This document shows, piece after piece, positions 45,461 to 54,782 of a stretch of 64,000 nt of DNA; the stretch's first letter is position 1; every line of letters begins with the position of its first letter. Below the pieces are notes generated by a model. It made no database searches and was not told the origin of the DNA. It saw only the letters and a list, made by a program, of their open reading frames with translations. This DNA is from Parasulfuritortus sp049322515 (GTDB taxonomy: Bacteria > Pseudomonadota > Gammaproteobacteria > Burkholderiales > Thiobacillaceae): NCBI GenBank assembly GCA_049322515.1, contig JBMOQW010000003.1, positions 90,720-154,719 on the forward strand, written 5' to 3'. Both the position numbers and the translations under genes were made by a program.

Positions 45461-47488
45461 ATGGCACGCGCCGGCCCGGTCCATGAACTGCTCGGCCACG
45501 CGAGCGCCGAGGCCCTGATCCTGCATCTCCCCCTGCGTTACGAGGACGAGACCCGGCTCACCCCGATCCGCGCCCTGCGCCCCGGCCAGCCGGCCCTGGT
45601 CGAGGGCGTGGTCGAGCAGGCCGAAGTCTTGTTCCGGCCGCGCCGGCAGTTGCTGGTGCGACTCAGTGAACCCGGCTCCGGCGAAGCTTTCCACTTCCGC
45701 ATGCTCAACTTCTACCCCAACCAGCAGGCGCAGCTGCGTCCAGGCACCCGGCTGCGCCTGTTCGGCGAGGTACGGCCGGGCTTCTTCGGCGCCGAGATGG
45801 TGCATCCCCGCTGGCACAAGGTGGACCCCGACACGCCGCTGCGCGACGCCCTGACCCCGATCTATCCCACCGTGGCCGGTCTGTCCCAGGCCCGGCTGGC
45901 CAAGGCAGTGGCGGCCCAGCTGGCGCTGGCCGACCTGAGCGACCCGATCCCCGGCGCACTGGTCGCCGACCTCGGCTTGCCGGATTTCGCGTCGGCCCTG
46001 CGCCGCCTGCACGCGCCCGGCCCGGAAGACAGCCGGGCAGCGCTCGACAATCGCAGTCACCCGGCCTGGCGCCGGATCAAGCTGGACGAGCTCCTGGCCC
46101 AGCAACTCGCCCTGCGTCTGCATCTGCGCGCCCGGGAACGCCAGCGCGCGCCGCCCTTGCATGACGCCGCCCGGCTCGGCGAGCAGCTGCGGGCGCAACT
46201 CCCCTTCCCGCTCACCGAGGCGCAGGCGCGTGCCCTGGCGGAAATCCACGCCGACCTGGCGCGCGACCATCCCATGCACCGTCTCCTGCAAGGCGACGTC
46301 GGCAGCGGCAAGACCTGCGTCGCCGCGCTGGCCGCGCTGGTGGCCGTCGGCGATGGCCGGCAGGCCGCCGTGATGGCGCCGACCGAGCTCCTGGCCGAAC
46401 AATTGCATCGCAAGTTCGCCGAATGGCTGGAACCGCTTGGCGTACCGGTCGCCTGGCTGGCCGCCGGACTCAAGGGCAAGGCACGCCAGGCCGCCCTGGC
46501 CGACATCGCCGAGGGCCGCGCCGCGGTCGCGGTCGGCACCCACGCGCTGTTCCAGGCCGGGGTCGAGTTCCATGACCTGGCCCTGGCCATCGTCGACGAG
46601 CAGCACCGTTTCGGGGTCGAGCAGCGCCTGGCCCTGCGCGGCAAGGGCAGCGCAGCCGACGGACGCCTGCCGCACCTGCTGATGATGTCGGCGACGCCGA
46701 TTCCGCGCAGCCTGGCCATGAGCTACTACGCCGACCTCGATGTCTCGGTGATCGACCAGTTGCCACCAGGCCGCAAGCCGATCACCACGCGCGTGGTCTC
46801 CGATGCCCGCCGGGCCGAGGTGATGGCCCGCCTGGGCGACTACTGCCGGGACGGCGCCCAGGCCTACTGGGTCTGCCCGCTGATCGAGGAATCGGAAAAA
46901 CTGGCCCTCAAGGCCGCCCTCGACACCCACGCCGAACTGGTTGCCGCCCTGCCCGGCCTGCGCATCGGGCTCGCCCATGGCCGCCTGAAGGCCGACGAAA
47001 AAACGGCGGTGATGGCTGAGTTCAAGGCTGGGGCACTCGACGTGCTGGTGGCCACCACGGTGATCGAGGTCGGCGTCGACGTGCCAAATGCCAGCCTGAT
47101 GGTGATCGAGCACGCCGAACGCATGGGCCTCGCCCAGCTGCACCAGCTACGCGGCCGGGTCGGGCGCGGCGCACGGGCATCGAGCTGCCTGCTGCTGCAC
47201 GCCGATCCGCTCTCGGACAACGCCCGGCGCCGCCTGCGCATCATCCGTGACAGTCAGGACGGCTTCGCCATCGCCCGCGAAGACCTGGCCATGCGCGGCC
47301 CCGGCGAATTCCTGGGCGCCCGGCAAAGCGGCGAGCCGATGCTGCGTTTTGCCGATCTTGAGCAGGATGGCGACTTGCTCGACGCCGCGCGCGACCTCGC
47401 CGCCCGCCTGCTCGCCGAACATCCGGACGCGGCCCGCCGCCACCTGGAACGCTGGCGCCCGGACGCACGCGACTGGCTGCGCGCTTGA
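45461..47488 (+). CDS. recG: ATP-dependent DNA helicase RecG
   Basis: A 675-residue helicase that remodels stalled forks. Wedge (OB) domain (VEGVVEQAEVLFRPRRQ), Walker A LLQGDVGSGKTCVAALAALV, TELLAEQL, DEAH-type VDEQHRFGVEQRLAL, MSATPIPRSLAMSYYADLD, VATTVIEVGVDVPNA and QLHQLRGRVGRG follow in order. ATG 45461 is three bases after the c-di-GMP gene. Intact and full length. Confidence 0.96.
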   Translation: MARAGPVHELLGHASAEALILHLPLRYEDETRLTPIRALRPGQPALVEGVVEQAEVLFRPRRQLLVRLSEPGSGEAFHFRMLNFYPNQQAQLRPGTRLRLFGEVRPGFFGAEMVHPRWHKVDPDTPLRDALTPIYPTVAGLSQARLAKAVAAQLALADLSDPIPGALVADLGLPDFASALRRLHAPGPEDSRAALDNRSHPAWRRIKLDELLAQQLALRLHLRARERQRAPPLHDAARLGEQLRAQLPFPLTEAQARALAEIHADLARDHPMHRLLQGDVGSGKTCVAALAALVAVGDGRQAAVMAPTELLAEQLHRKFAEWLEPLGVPVAWLAAGLKGKARQAALADIAEGRAAVAVGTHALFQAGVEFHDLALAIVDEQHRFGVEQRLALRGKGSAADGRLPHLLMMSATPIPRSLAMSYYADLDVSVIDQLPPGRKPITTRVVSDARRAEVMARLGDYCRDGAQAYWVCPLIEESEKLALKAALDTHAELVAALPGLRIGLAHGRLKADEKTAVMAEFKAGALDVLVATTVIEVGVDVPNASLMVIEHAERMGLAQLHQLRGRVGRGARASSCLLLHADPLSDNARRRLRIIRDSQDGFAIAREDLAMRGPGEFLGARQSGEPMLRFADLEQDGDLLDAARDLAARLLAEHPDAARRHLERWRPDARDWLRA

Positions 47489-47577
47489 GCACGGTCAGAC
47501 GCGGCAGCGCAACTGTCACAGACAACCTGGGCTGCCTGTACTATCCTTGGTGAAACGTTTTTTCCACCTGGACGCTC

Positions 47578-48027
47578 ATGAATCCTCTGCTCCAATGGGC
47601 CTGCGCCCTCCTGCTTGCCGGCTTCACGCTGGCTTCGGCGCACGCCTCCGAGGCCGTCATCGGCTACGTCAAGTCAGTCAATGGCGAGGCCTATGTGGTC
47701 GCCAATGGCCGTGCCGAACCGGCCCGGATCGGCAGCCCGGTCAGCCAGGGCCACCTGCTGCGCACCGGCAAGACCGGCAGCCTCGGCGTCACCTTCAAGG
47801 ACAACACCGTGATGTCGTTCGGCCCCGACACCGAACTGACCCTCGACGAATACCTCTACGCCCCCAGCCAGGGCCAACTCAAGTTTGGCAGCACCCTGAG
47901 CCGGGGCACCCTGAACTATGTCTCCGGGGTGATCGCCAAGCTGAAACCGGAAGCGGTCAAGGTACGCACCCCGACCGGCACCATCGGGGTCCGTGGCACC
48001 CAGTTCCTGGCCAAGGTGACCCCGTGA
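47578..48027 (+). CDS. Exported FecR-domain protein
   Basis: A 149-residue protein with a signal peptide (MNPLLQWACALLLAGFTLASAHAS) and a FecR domain: VIGYVKSVNGEAYVVANGR, VSQGHLLRTGKTGSLGVTFKD, and KVRTPTGTIGVRGTQF at the end. No anti-sigma helix or TonB context, so it is a periplasmic FecR-type domain, not a sigma regulator. A TACTAT -10-like element lies about 35 bases upstream. Its stop overlaps the GTG of the OmpA gene. Confidence 0.88.
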   Translation: MNPLLQWACALLLAGFTLASAHASEAVIGYVKSVNGEAYVVANGRAEPARIGSPVSQGHLLRTGKTGSLGVTFKDNTVMSFGPDTELTLDEYLYAPSQGQLKFGSTLSRGTLNYVSGVIAKLKPEAVKVRTPTGTIGVRGTQFLAKVTP

Positions 48028-48611
48028 AGCGCTGGCCACGTCTCGCATGGCCCATGCTGCTGACCGTGTTCGCCGGCGGCTGCGCGACGACTTCCTATGT
48101 CGTGCTGCTGCCCGACGACGACGGCCAGGTCGGCCAGATCACGGTCCAGGGCGCCCAGGGCGAAGCCCGCATCGACCAGGCCGGCCAGGCGGCACGCCTG
48201 GATGGCTCGGGCACCTTCGCGCCGAAACCGGAACAACTGCAAGCCGACTTCGCGGCGACGCGCAGCGCCCGGCCCCTGTTGCCGGTGCACTTCCAGCTCT
48301 ACTTCGAAAGCGGCGGCCTGGCGCTCACCCAGGACTCCGCCGCCCTCCTGCCGCAAGTCATCGAAGCGGTCGAACGGCGTCCCGCAGCGGACATTTCGAT
48401 CATCGGCCACACCGACACGCATGGTTCGGACCACGACAACGAAGCACTCGGCCTGACCCGCGCCCGCTGGCTGGCCGAGCAGCTGGAACAGCGTGGCCTC
48501 AAGGCGGTCGCCATCAGCATCGAGTCGCACGGCGAGCGCAACCTGCTGGTGGCCACCCCCGACAACACCCCGGAGCCGCGCAACCGCCGGGTGGAGATCG
48601 CCATCCGCTGA
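48024..48611 (+). CDS. OmpA-family lipoprotein
   Basis: A 195-residue lipoprotein: leader MKRWPRLAWPMLLTVFAGGC with lipobox AGGC. The OmpA-C domain (VHFQLYFESGGLALTQDSAA, ISIIGHTDTHGSDHDNEALG, NRRVEIAIR) binds peptidoglycan. GTG 48024 overlaps the FecR stop; the pair forms one unit, convergent with the CHASE2 cyclase. FecR, OmpA and CHASE2 cyclase genes together are a repeated association and may form an envelope-sensing module. Confidence 0.87.
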   Translation: MKRWPRLAWPMLLTVFAGGCATTSYVVLLPDDDGQVGQITVQGAQGEARIDQAGQAARLDGSGTFAPKPEQLQADFAATRSARPLLPVHFQLYFESGGLALTQDSAALLPQVIEAVERRPAADISIIGHTDTHGSDHDNEALGLTRARWLAEQLEQRGLKAVAISIESHGERNLLVATPDNTPEPRNRRVEIAIR

Positions 48612-48662
48612 CCGGCGTGCCGGAACCCAACCGGTTCGCTGGCGCGGGCGGCAGCGCGCGAA

Positions 48663-50796
48663 TCACTTTTCCCGCAACACGATCAGGTCCCCCGTCTCGC
48701 CCGTTTCCAGGCGCGCCAGTTGCATGGCCACCAATGAGTCGGTTGGCCGCTGCGCGGCCAGGGCCTGGAAACGTGCCCGGGCATCGGCCAGGCCGTCACG
48801 CAGCGCGGCGTAGGCGGCGGCATAGTCGACATCCTCCTCGCGCGCATCGAGCAACGGTTCGTAGACCATGATCGGTGCCTGCTTGCCCTTGAGGATCAAC
48901 CGCCCGATCGGCCGGGCCGGCAGGTCGGGCGCAGCCGACCGGATCACCTCCGACACGCACACCGAGGTGCCCAGCCACTTGTTCGCCGACTCAAGGCGCG
49001 ACGCGGTATTGACCGGATCGCCCAGGGCCCGGTAGTCGAAGATGGTGCGGCCGCCGAAATTGCCGACGATCACCTCACCGCCGTGCACGCCGATCCGGGT
49101 CTGGCCGAACTCGATGCCGGCGGCGTTCAGGTTGTCGGCATAGCGGCGCGAGAAGCGCGCCATGTCGAGCGCGCAGAGCAAGGCGCGGCGGGCGTGGTCG
49201 GGCTGCACCACGGGCGCCGAAAACATGATCGCCACGGCATCGCCGACGATCCGGTCCAGGGTGCCCTGATGGCGGAAGGCGATGGCGATCATCTCGTCCA
49301 GGTAGCGATTCAGGCGCGCCACCGCCTCGGCCGGATCGAGCCCCTCGAGCATGCGCGTGAAATCGGCCAGGTCGGTGAACACGAAACTGCATTCCCGGCG
49401 CACGCCGCCCAGCTCCAGGGTCTCCGGATGGTCGACCAGATGCTGGACCAGGTTGGGCGACACGTAGCGCGAAAACGCCTGTTTCACCCAGCGCTGGCGC
49501 CGCTCGCTGAGCCAGTGCCGGAGCACCCCGGCCGCCACGAAACTGGCCAGGACCACCGCGCCGGGCAGCAGCGGATCGATCAGCAGCCGGGCCTCGGCGA
49601 AGGCCAGCCAGGCCCCGGCCGCGAGGCCGACCANNNNNNNNNNCGACCAGCACCACGAGGGCGACGCCCGTGGCCGGCAACGCCCCCAGGCTCAGGGCCG
49701 CCGCGCCGACACCGAACCCGGCCACGACCAGGATCGCCAATTCCAGCGCCTCAACCCAGGCCGGGCGGTGCAGCTCCAGGCCGGCCAGGCTCTGCTCCAG
49801 CGCCTGGGCATGCACCTCGACCCCGGGAATCACGCCACCCAGGGGAGAAAAGCGCAGATCCATCAAGCCCTGGGCCGAACTGCCAATCAACACGATACGT
49901 CCACGCACTTCGTGGTCCAGTTCACCCGCCATCACCCGCCAGGCCGATAACGAACGGCCGGGCACCGGCGGGCTGTAATGCAGCCAGACCTCTCCGGCTG
50001 GGGTGGTGGGAATCTCAAGCGCGCCGATGCGGACCGCCACCAGGCCGGCCGGATCGGTGCGCAACACGTAGTTTCGGGCCCCCTGGGCCACCCGCAAGGC
50101 CTCGGCCGCCAAGCCTGGCACCGGCTGCCCGTCCAGGCTCAGCACCAGCGGCACCCGGCGTAGCACACCATCGGCATCGGGGCGGAAGGTCATGGCGCCC
50201 AATCCGGCCGCTGCCCCTGCCAAGCCTGGCAGAACCGGCACCAGGCCAGGAAAATCAGGCAACGCGGCCAGCGTGGGCGGCCCGGCCACCACGAAACGTG
50301 CCGGCCCTTCGGAGGTGGCCTTCGGTGTCGGGACGGTATCGAGCGGAAATGCCAGGACCACGCCGCCCTTCGCCAGCGCCTCGGCGAACACCTGGTCGGG
50401 CTCGGGCAGCGTGGCCAGCAACCGGCGCCCGGAGGGGTCCAGCGGCCAGACCCGGGCCAGCGCGGACGGTGAGGTCCGGTCGGGTTCCACGAAGGCGACA
50501 TCGAAGACGATGGCGGCAGCCCCGGCGGCGCGCAGGCGGTCGACCAGGACTGCCAGCCGGTCTCTCGGCCAGGGCCATTGGCCGAGCTGGGCCAGGCTCG
50601 CCTCGTCGATGTCGACGATGTGCACCGGCGCCTCCTGGTAGGTCCGCGGCTGCCAGCGCTGGAACTGGTCGAACACGGCATGGCGGATCGCCAGCACCGG
50701 GATTGGCTCGAGCCACGCGACCAGTAGGCCGCCCAGTACCACGGCGAGGGGAATCAGAACAGCAAAGCGGAGTGACGGCGTGGTGGATCGTGCCAT
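48663..50796 (-). CDS. CHASE2-domain class III adenylate/guanylate cyclase, interrupted by assembly gap
   Basis: One gene, broken only by the N run. N-terminal TM, then a periplasmic CHASE2 domain (YQEAPVHIVDIDEASLAQLG, AAIVFDVAFVEPDRTS, GRIVLIGSSAQGLMDLRF), three more TM helices around the gap, and a cytosolic cyclase domain: SFVFTDLADFTRMLEG, RIVGDAVAIMFSAP, TRIGVHGGEVIVGNFGG and FDYRALGDPVNTASRLES. Removing the N run and merging the shared CGACCA edges gives one 705-residue frame. As written, the N run puts the two halves in different frames. ATP or GTP preference is not decided here. Confidence 0.92.
49634..49643. other. 10-N assembly gap inside the CHASE2 cyclase gene
   Basis: Ten N. 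The left flank ends CGACCA and the right flank begins CGACCA, so the contigs appear to overlap by six bases. Collapsing N plus the duplicate removes 16 bases and brings the two frames into register. Confidence 0.95.
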
Positions 50797-50908
50797 AGCG
50801 GACAGATCGCCTTACAAGGGTCACCAGCATAGGCCATCCACTGGCGATCGAAAACCGGGCGGGCGGCCCCTCTGTCATAATTTCATTTTCCCCTTCGGAT
50901 TCGCAGGC

Positions 50909-51424
50909 ATGATCCACTGGCAGCGCGCCCTGCATGAACGCACCCCATGGCGCCCCTGGCTGACCGACCAGGGCAGCCTGACTCAGCGCTTGCGCGATCG
51001 CTTTCCGGAGGTCCGGGTGGTGCGCCTGCGCGAAGCCATTGCAACGCCGAATCCCGATGAGTGGTCAGCCCTGGCCTTGCGCTTCGGGCAACGCGCCTTG
51101 GTCCGGGAAGTCCTGTTGACCAGCGCTGCCATCCCCCTCGTCTACGCCCATACCGTGATCCCGCTGGCCTGCCTGCGCGGCCCCTGGCATGCCCTGACCC
51201 GGCTCGGCAACCGTTCCCTGGGCAGCGCGCTGTTTTCGGACCCCAAGGTCGCCCGGATGCCGCTCCAGTACGCCCGTCTCGACCACCGCCATCCCTTGTA
51301 CCAATTCGCCGCGCGCCATCTCGACCCGGCGCCCGCCAGCCTGTGGGCCCGGCGCTCCCTGTTCGGCCTGGCAGGACACCGGCTGATGGTGAGCGAGGTC
51401 TTCCTGCCACCCGGCCTGCCCTGA
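50909..51424 (+). CDS. ubiC: Chorismate lyase
   Basis: A 171-residue chorismate pyruvate-lyase making 4-hydroxybenzoate, first step of ubiquinone synthesis. Family pattern visible: WLTDQGSLTQRLRDRF, REVLLTSAAIPLVYAHTVIP, LGNRSLGSALFSDPKVARMP and WARRSLFGLAGHRLMVSEVFLP. ATG 50909 gives MIHWQRALHERT. A rho-independent terminator follows directly. The gene lies next to ubiA as usual. Confidence 0.93.
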   Translation: MIHWQRALHERTPWRPWLTDQGSLTQRLRDRFPEVRVVRLREAIATPNPDEWSALALRFGQRALVREVLLTSAAIPLVYAHTVIPLACLRGPWHALTRLGNRSLGSALFSDPKVARMPLQYARLDHRHPLYQFAARHLDPAPASLWARRSLFGLAGHRLMVSEVFLPPGLP

Positions 51425-51429
51425 GGCTT

Positions 51430-51454
51430 GCCAGGCCCATGGGCCTGGCTTTCT
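51430..51454 (+). terminator. Rho-independent terminator between ubiC and ubiA
   Basis: GCCAGGCCC-AT-GGGCCTGGC (51430-51449) is a perfect 20-bp palindrome, directly followed by TTTCT. It separates ubiC from ubiA. The T-run is short, so termination may be partial. Confidence 0.75.
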
Positions 51455-51485
51455 AATGTCGGCCTTCCCGGCAAAGCGAATTCCC

Positions 51486-52361
51486 GTGGCCTCACCCCTG
51501 CTTGCGAAACTCGATCAATACGAACGTCTGATGCGGCTGGACAAGCCGATCGGTGCCCTGCTTCTGGCCTGGCCCACCCTATGGGCGCTCTGGCTGTCGA
51601 GCCAAGGCCGGCCGGAATACGTGATCCTGATCGTCTTCCTGCTCGGCATCCTGCTCATGCGCTCGGCCGGCTGCGTGATCAACGACTACGCCGACCGCGA
51701 CTTCGACCCCCATGTCGAGCGTACCCGCCACCGTCCCCTGGCGGCCAAGACCGTCACGCCGCGTGAGGCGCTGATCCTGGCCGCCATCCTGGCCCTGCTC
51801 GCCCTGGCGCTGATCCTGCCCCTGGGCAACCCGCTCCTGAACAAGCTGGCCGTGGTGGCCGCCTTCCTGGCCGCCAGCTACCCGTTCACCAAGCGCTTCC
51901 TGGCCATCCCCCAGGCCTACCTGGGCGTTGCCTTCGGCTTCGGCATCCCGATGGCCTATGCCGCGCACCTCGGCGAGGTGCCGGCCATCGCCTGGTGGCT
52001 GCTGGCCGCCAATGTGTTCTGGGCGATCGCCTACGACACCGAATACGCCATGGTCGACCGCGCCGATGATCTGAAGATCGGCATCAAGACCTCGGCCATC
52101 ACCTTCGGCCGCTTCGATGTCCTGGCGGTGATGCTCTGCTACGCCCTGGCCCTGGCGCTACTGGCCTGGGTCGGCCTCCGGCTGGCCCTGGCCTGGCCCT
52201 ATTACCTGGGTCTCGGCGCGGCCGCCGGCCTCGCCGGCTACCACTGGACGCTGATCCGCGAGCGCGATCCGAAGCGCTGCTTCAAGGCCTTTCTGCACAA
52301 CAACTGGTTCGGTGCCGCGGTGTTCGCCGGCATCGTCGCCGCCGGCCTGGTGAGCCAATGA
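51486..52361 (+). CDS. ubiA: 4-hydroxybenzoate polyprenyltransferase
   Basis: An inner-membrane prenyltransferase of ubiquinone synthesis with about 8-9 TM helices. The two Asp-rich motifs are NDYADRDFD and YDTEYAMVDRADD. GTG 51486 gives 291 residues, close to the E. coli enzyme (290). The upstream ATG at 51456 would start only two bases after the terminator's T-run and lacks a ribosome binding site. LMRLDKPIGALLLAWPTLWA is the family N-terminal block. The 3' end overlaps tcdA. Confidence 0.93.
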   Translation: MASPLLAKLDQYERLMRLDKPIGALLLAWPTLWALWLSSQGRPEYVILIVFLLGILLMRSAGCVINDYADRDFDPHVERTRHRPLAAKTVTPREALILAAILALLALALILPLGNPLLNKLAVVAAFLAASYPFTKRFLAIPQAYLGVAFGFGIPMAYAAHLGEVPAIAWWLLAANVFWAIAYDTEYAMVDRADDLKIGIKTSAITFGRFDVLAVMLCYALALALLAWVGLRLALAWPYYLGLGAAAGLAGYHWTLIRERDPKRCFKAFLHNNWFGAAVFAGIVAAGLVSQ

Positions 52362-53083
52362 CGCCGCCCGCTTTCGAACGCACCGAGATCCTGATCGGTG
52401 CCGAGGGCGTCGCCCGCCTGGCGGCTTGCCATGTCTTCCTGGCCGGCCTGGGCGGGGTCGGTTCCTGGTGTGCCGAGGCCCTGGCGCGCGCCGGCATCGG
52501 CCGCCTGACTCTGGTCGACATGGACAGCGTGGCGATCTCCAACATCAACCGCCAGCTGCCGGCACTCCACTCCACGGTGGGCCGCCAGAAGACCGCCGTG
52601 ATGGCGGAACGCATCCGCGACATCCACCCGGGCTGCCAGCTCACCGTGCTGGATACCTTCATCGACCCGGACAACGTCGCCGGCCTGTTGCCGGATGACC
52701 TCGACTTCGTGGTCGACTGCATCGACTCGCTCAACTGCAAGGTGGCCCTGATCGCCACCGCGCGCGGCCGCGGCCTCCCGGTCGCGGCCAGCATGGGCGC
52801 CGGCAACAAGCTGGATCCCGGCCGGGTGCGCATCGCCGACATTGCCCGGACCCAGGGCGATCCGCTGGCCCGGGAAGTCCGCCACCGGCTGCGCCGGTTG
52901 GGCATCACGGAAGGCGTCCTGACCGTCTATTCCGACGAACCGGGCCGCCCGCCACGCCCGCCCGAACCCACCTCGCACGGCCGGCCACGCGCGGTGAACG
53001 GCACCATCGCCTACCTGCCACCGCTGTTCGGGCTGATGCTTGCCGGCGCGGTGATCCAGAAGTTGTTAGCTCCGGAAGCGTGA
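52358..53083 (+). CDS. tcdA: tRNA threonylcarbamoyladenosine dehydratase (ThiF/E1-like)
   Basis: A 241-residue E1-like ATPase that cyclises t6A37 in tRNA to ct6A. ATP loop FLAGLGGVGSWCAEALARAG, VDMDSVAISNINRQLPAL, CIDSLNCKVALIATARG, and AASMGAGNKLDPGRVRIADI identify CsdL/TcdA. ATG 52358 overlaps the ubiA stop. Its 3' end overlaps the convergent chemoreceptor gene by 18 bases. Confidence 0.93.
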   Translation: MTPPAFERTEILIGAEGVARLAACHVFLAGLGGVGSWCAEALARAGIGRLTLVDMDSVAISNINRQLPALHSTVGRQKTAVMAERIRDIHPGCQLTVLDTFIDPDNVAGLLPDDLDFVVDCIDSLNCKVALIATARGRGLPVAASMGAGNKLDPGRVRIADIARTQGDPLAREVRHRLRRLGITEGVLTVYSDEPGRPPRPPEPTSHGRPRAVNGTIAYLPPLFGLMLAGAVIQKLLAPEA

Positions 53084-54697
53084 CACGGTGCCGTTGAGGG
53101 CCTCGGCCAGGCGGCGCATTTCCTGGACGGTCCGGTCCGACTGCTGAATGACCTGATCGGTCCGCGCCGCCACGTCGGCCAGCCGCTCGACATTGGCAGC
53201 GATCTCGCTGCTGGCGAGGGATTGTTCCTGGGTGGTCGCGGCGATCCGCTCGATCCCGGCTCGGGCCTCCAGCACCGAACCATGGGCCTGATCGATGATG
53301 CCGACGGCAGTCTCGCCACAGCGGGCACTGGTTTCCAGGACCGCCTCGCCGGCCTGGATCGAGGCCTCGACCTGACTGGAACGGTTGCCCAGTTCCGTGG
53401 TGATCTGGTTGATCTCGTTGGCGTAGAGCGCGGTCTTCTCGGCCAGCTTGCGCACTTCGTCAGCCACCACGGCAAATCCGCGCCCGGCCTCGCCGGCACG
53501 CGCGGCTTCGATGGCGGCGTTGAGGGCCAGCAGGTTGATCTGGTCGGCGATGTCCTTGACGTGCTGGGTGGCGCCGATGATGTTCTGGGTGCTGCGCAGG
53601 AACTCGTCGACCGAGCCGGCCACGCCCTGTACCGCCTGCCGGACGCCGTTCATGGCGCTGCCGAGCTGTTCCATGTTGGCCCGTGCCTGGCTGGAGAACC
53701 CGGCACTTTGCGCGGACACCGCCTGAACCTGGGTGGCGCCTTCGGCGACCGAAGCGATGCTGGCGCTCATCTCTTCGATGGACGAAGCCGCCGAGGCCAC
53801 CGCCTCGGCTTCCATATGGGCGGAATCGCGCATGTTGGCGGAGGATTGGGCCAGTTGTCCGGACAAGCCGTCCAGTTGCCGGGCATGGTCCTTGATCGTG
53901 TTCACCATGGTCTGCAAGCCATCCAGGAAGGCATTGAACCCGGCGGCGGCCTGGCTCAGTTCATTGCGGCCCTCGGCCGGCAAACGCGCGGTCAGATCGC
54001 CATGGCCCTGGGCCAATTGCCCGATGGAGGCCGTGAGATGGCCGAGCCGGCTGACGATGTTGGCCAGGATGGCCAGGCCCACCACCAGGCCGACCACGAC
54101 CGCCAGGCCCGACAAGGCGAGGCTGACGCCTTGGGCCCGGGCCGCGCTGGCCTGCACGTCGGCATTCTTGGCTTCGATCGCGGCCTTCTGGGCCTTGATC
54201 AAGTCGAGCAAGGTGGCGCGGATTTCCCGCCAGACCGGGGTTTCCTGGTCATTCAGGGTCTGCTTCGCAGTGTCAACCGCGCCGCCCCGGACCTGGTTCA
54301 GGATGTCCTGCTGCAAGCCCTTCTGTTTTTCCCGCCGTTCGGCCACCTTGGCCATCGCGGCCTGGCTGGCTTCATCCAGGCCGGCGACCATGGCCTGGGT
54401 GGGGGCCAGCAGTGCATCCATCGCCGAGTTGGCCTTGGCGAAATTGTCATAGGCCTTGGGATTGCCTGGATCGAGAATGATGTTGCGCAGTGCCTGACCC
54501 ATCTGCAGGCCGTTGGCATACAGCTCGGTGTAATTGAGCAGCAATTGCTGATCCTGGGTGATGAAGGCCGTGAACTCGGTCTTGGCCCGATCCAGGGCAC
54601 GATAACTGACTGCGGCGGCGACCAGGAACAAGCCGATCACCAGCAGCAGCAGGGTGATCAGTTGGGCACGGATGCTGAGATTGCGCAGGACGGACAT
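53066..54697 (-). CDS. Membrane methyl-accepting chemotaxis protein
   Basis: A 543-residue receptor. TM1 (ITLLLLVIGLFLVAAAVSY) and TM2 (LALSGLAVVVGLVVGLAILA) bracket a four-helix-bundle sensor of about 150 residues. HAMP and the signalling hairpin follow (IADQINLLALNAAIEAARAG, GFAVVADEVRKLAEK). No CheR-binding pentapeptide at the C-terminus (ends VSRFRS). The Gln and Glu sites are plausible targets of CheD encoded at 5715. Ligand unknown. Confidence 0.94.
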   Translation of the reverse strand: MSVLRNLSIRAQLITLLLLVIGLFLVAAAVSYRALDRAKTEFTAFITQDQQLLLNYTELYANGLQMGQALRNIILDPGNPKAYDNFAKANSAMDALLAPTQAMVAGLDEASQAAMAKVAERREKQKGLQQDILNQVRGGAVDTAKQTLNDQETPVWREIRATLLDLIKAQKAAIEAKNADVQASAARAQGVSLALSGLAVVVGLVVGLAILANIVSRLGHLTASIGQLAQGHGDLTARLPAEGRNELSQAAAGFNAFLDGLQTMVNTIKDHARQLDGLSGQLAQSSANMRDSAHMEAEAVASAASSIEEMSASIASVAEGATQVQAVSAQSAGFSSQARANMEQLGSAMNGVRQAVQGVAGSVDEFLRSTQNIIGATQHVKDIADQINLLALNAAIEAARAGEAGRGFAVVADEVRKLAEKTALYANEINQITTELGNRSSQVEASIQAGEAVLETSARCGETAVGIIDQAHGSVLEARAGIERIAATTQEQSLASSEIAANVERLADVAARTDQVIQQSDRTVQEMRRLAEALNGTVSRFRS

Positions 54698-54782
54698 GGG
54701 ACCTCCAGGAGCGAGTCAACACGGGGCTGGGCCCCCAATACCCCGGGCGAGCCGGAGTATTGCCGTTATAGCACCAGGGTCT

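Noticed and set aside
43301..47143. 1280-residue open frame on the minus strand
   Set aside because: It is antisense to the intact c-di-GMP protein and recG and shows no recognisable domain; long antisense frames are expected in GC-rich codon usage.
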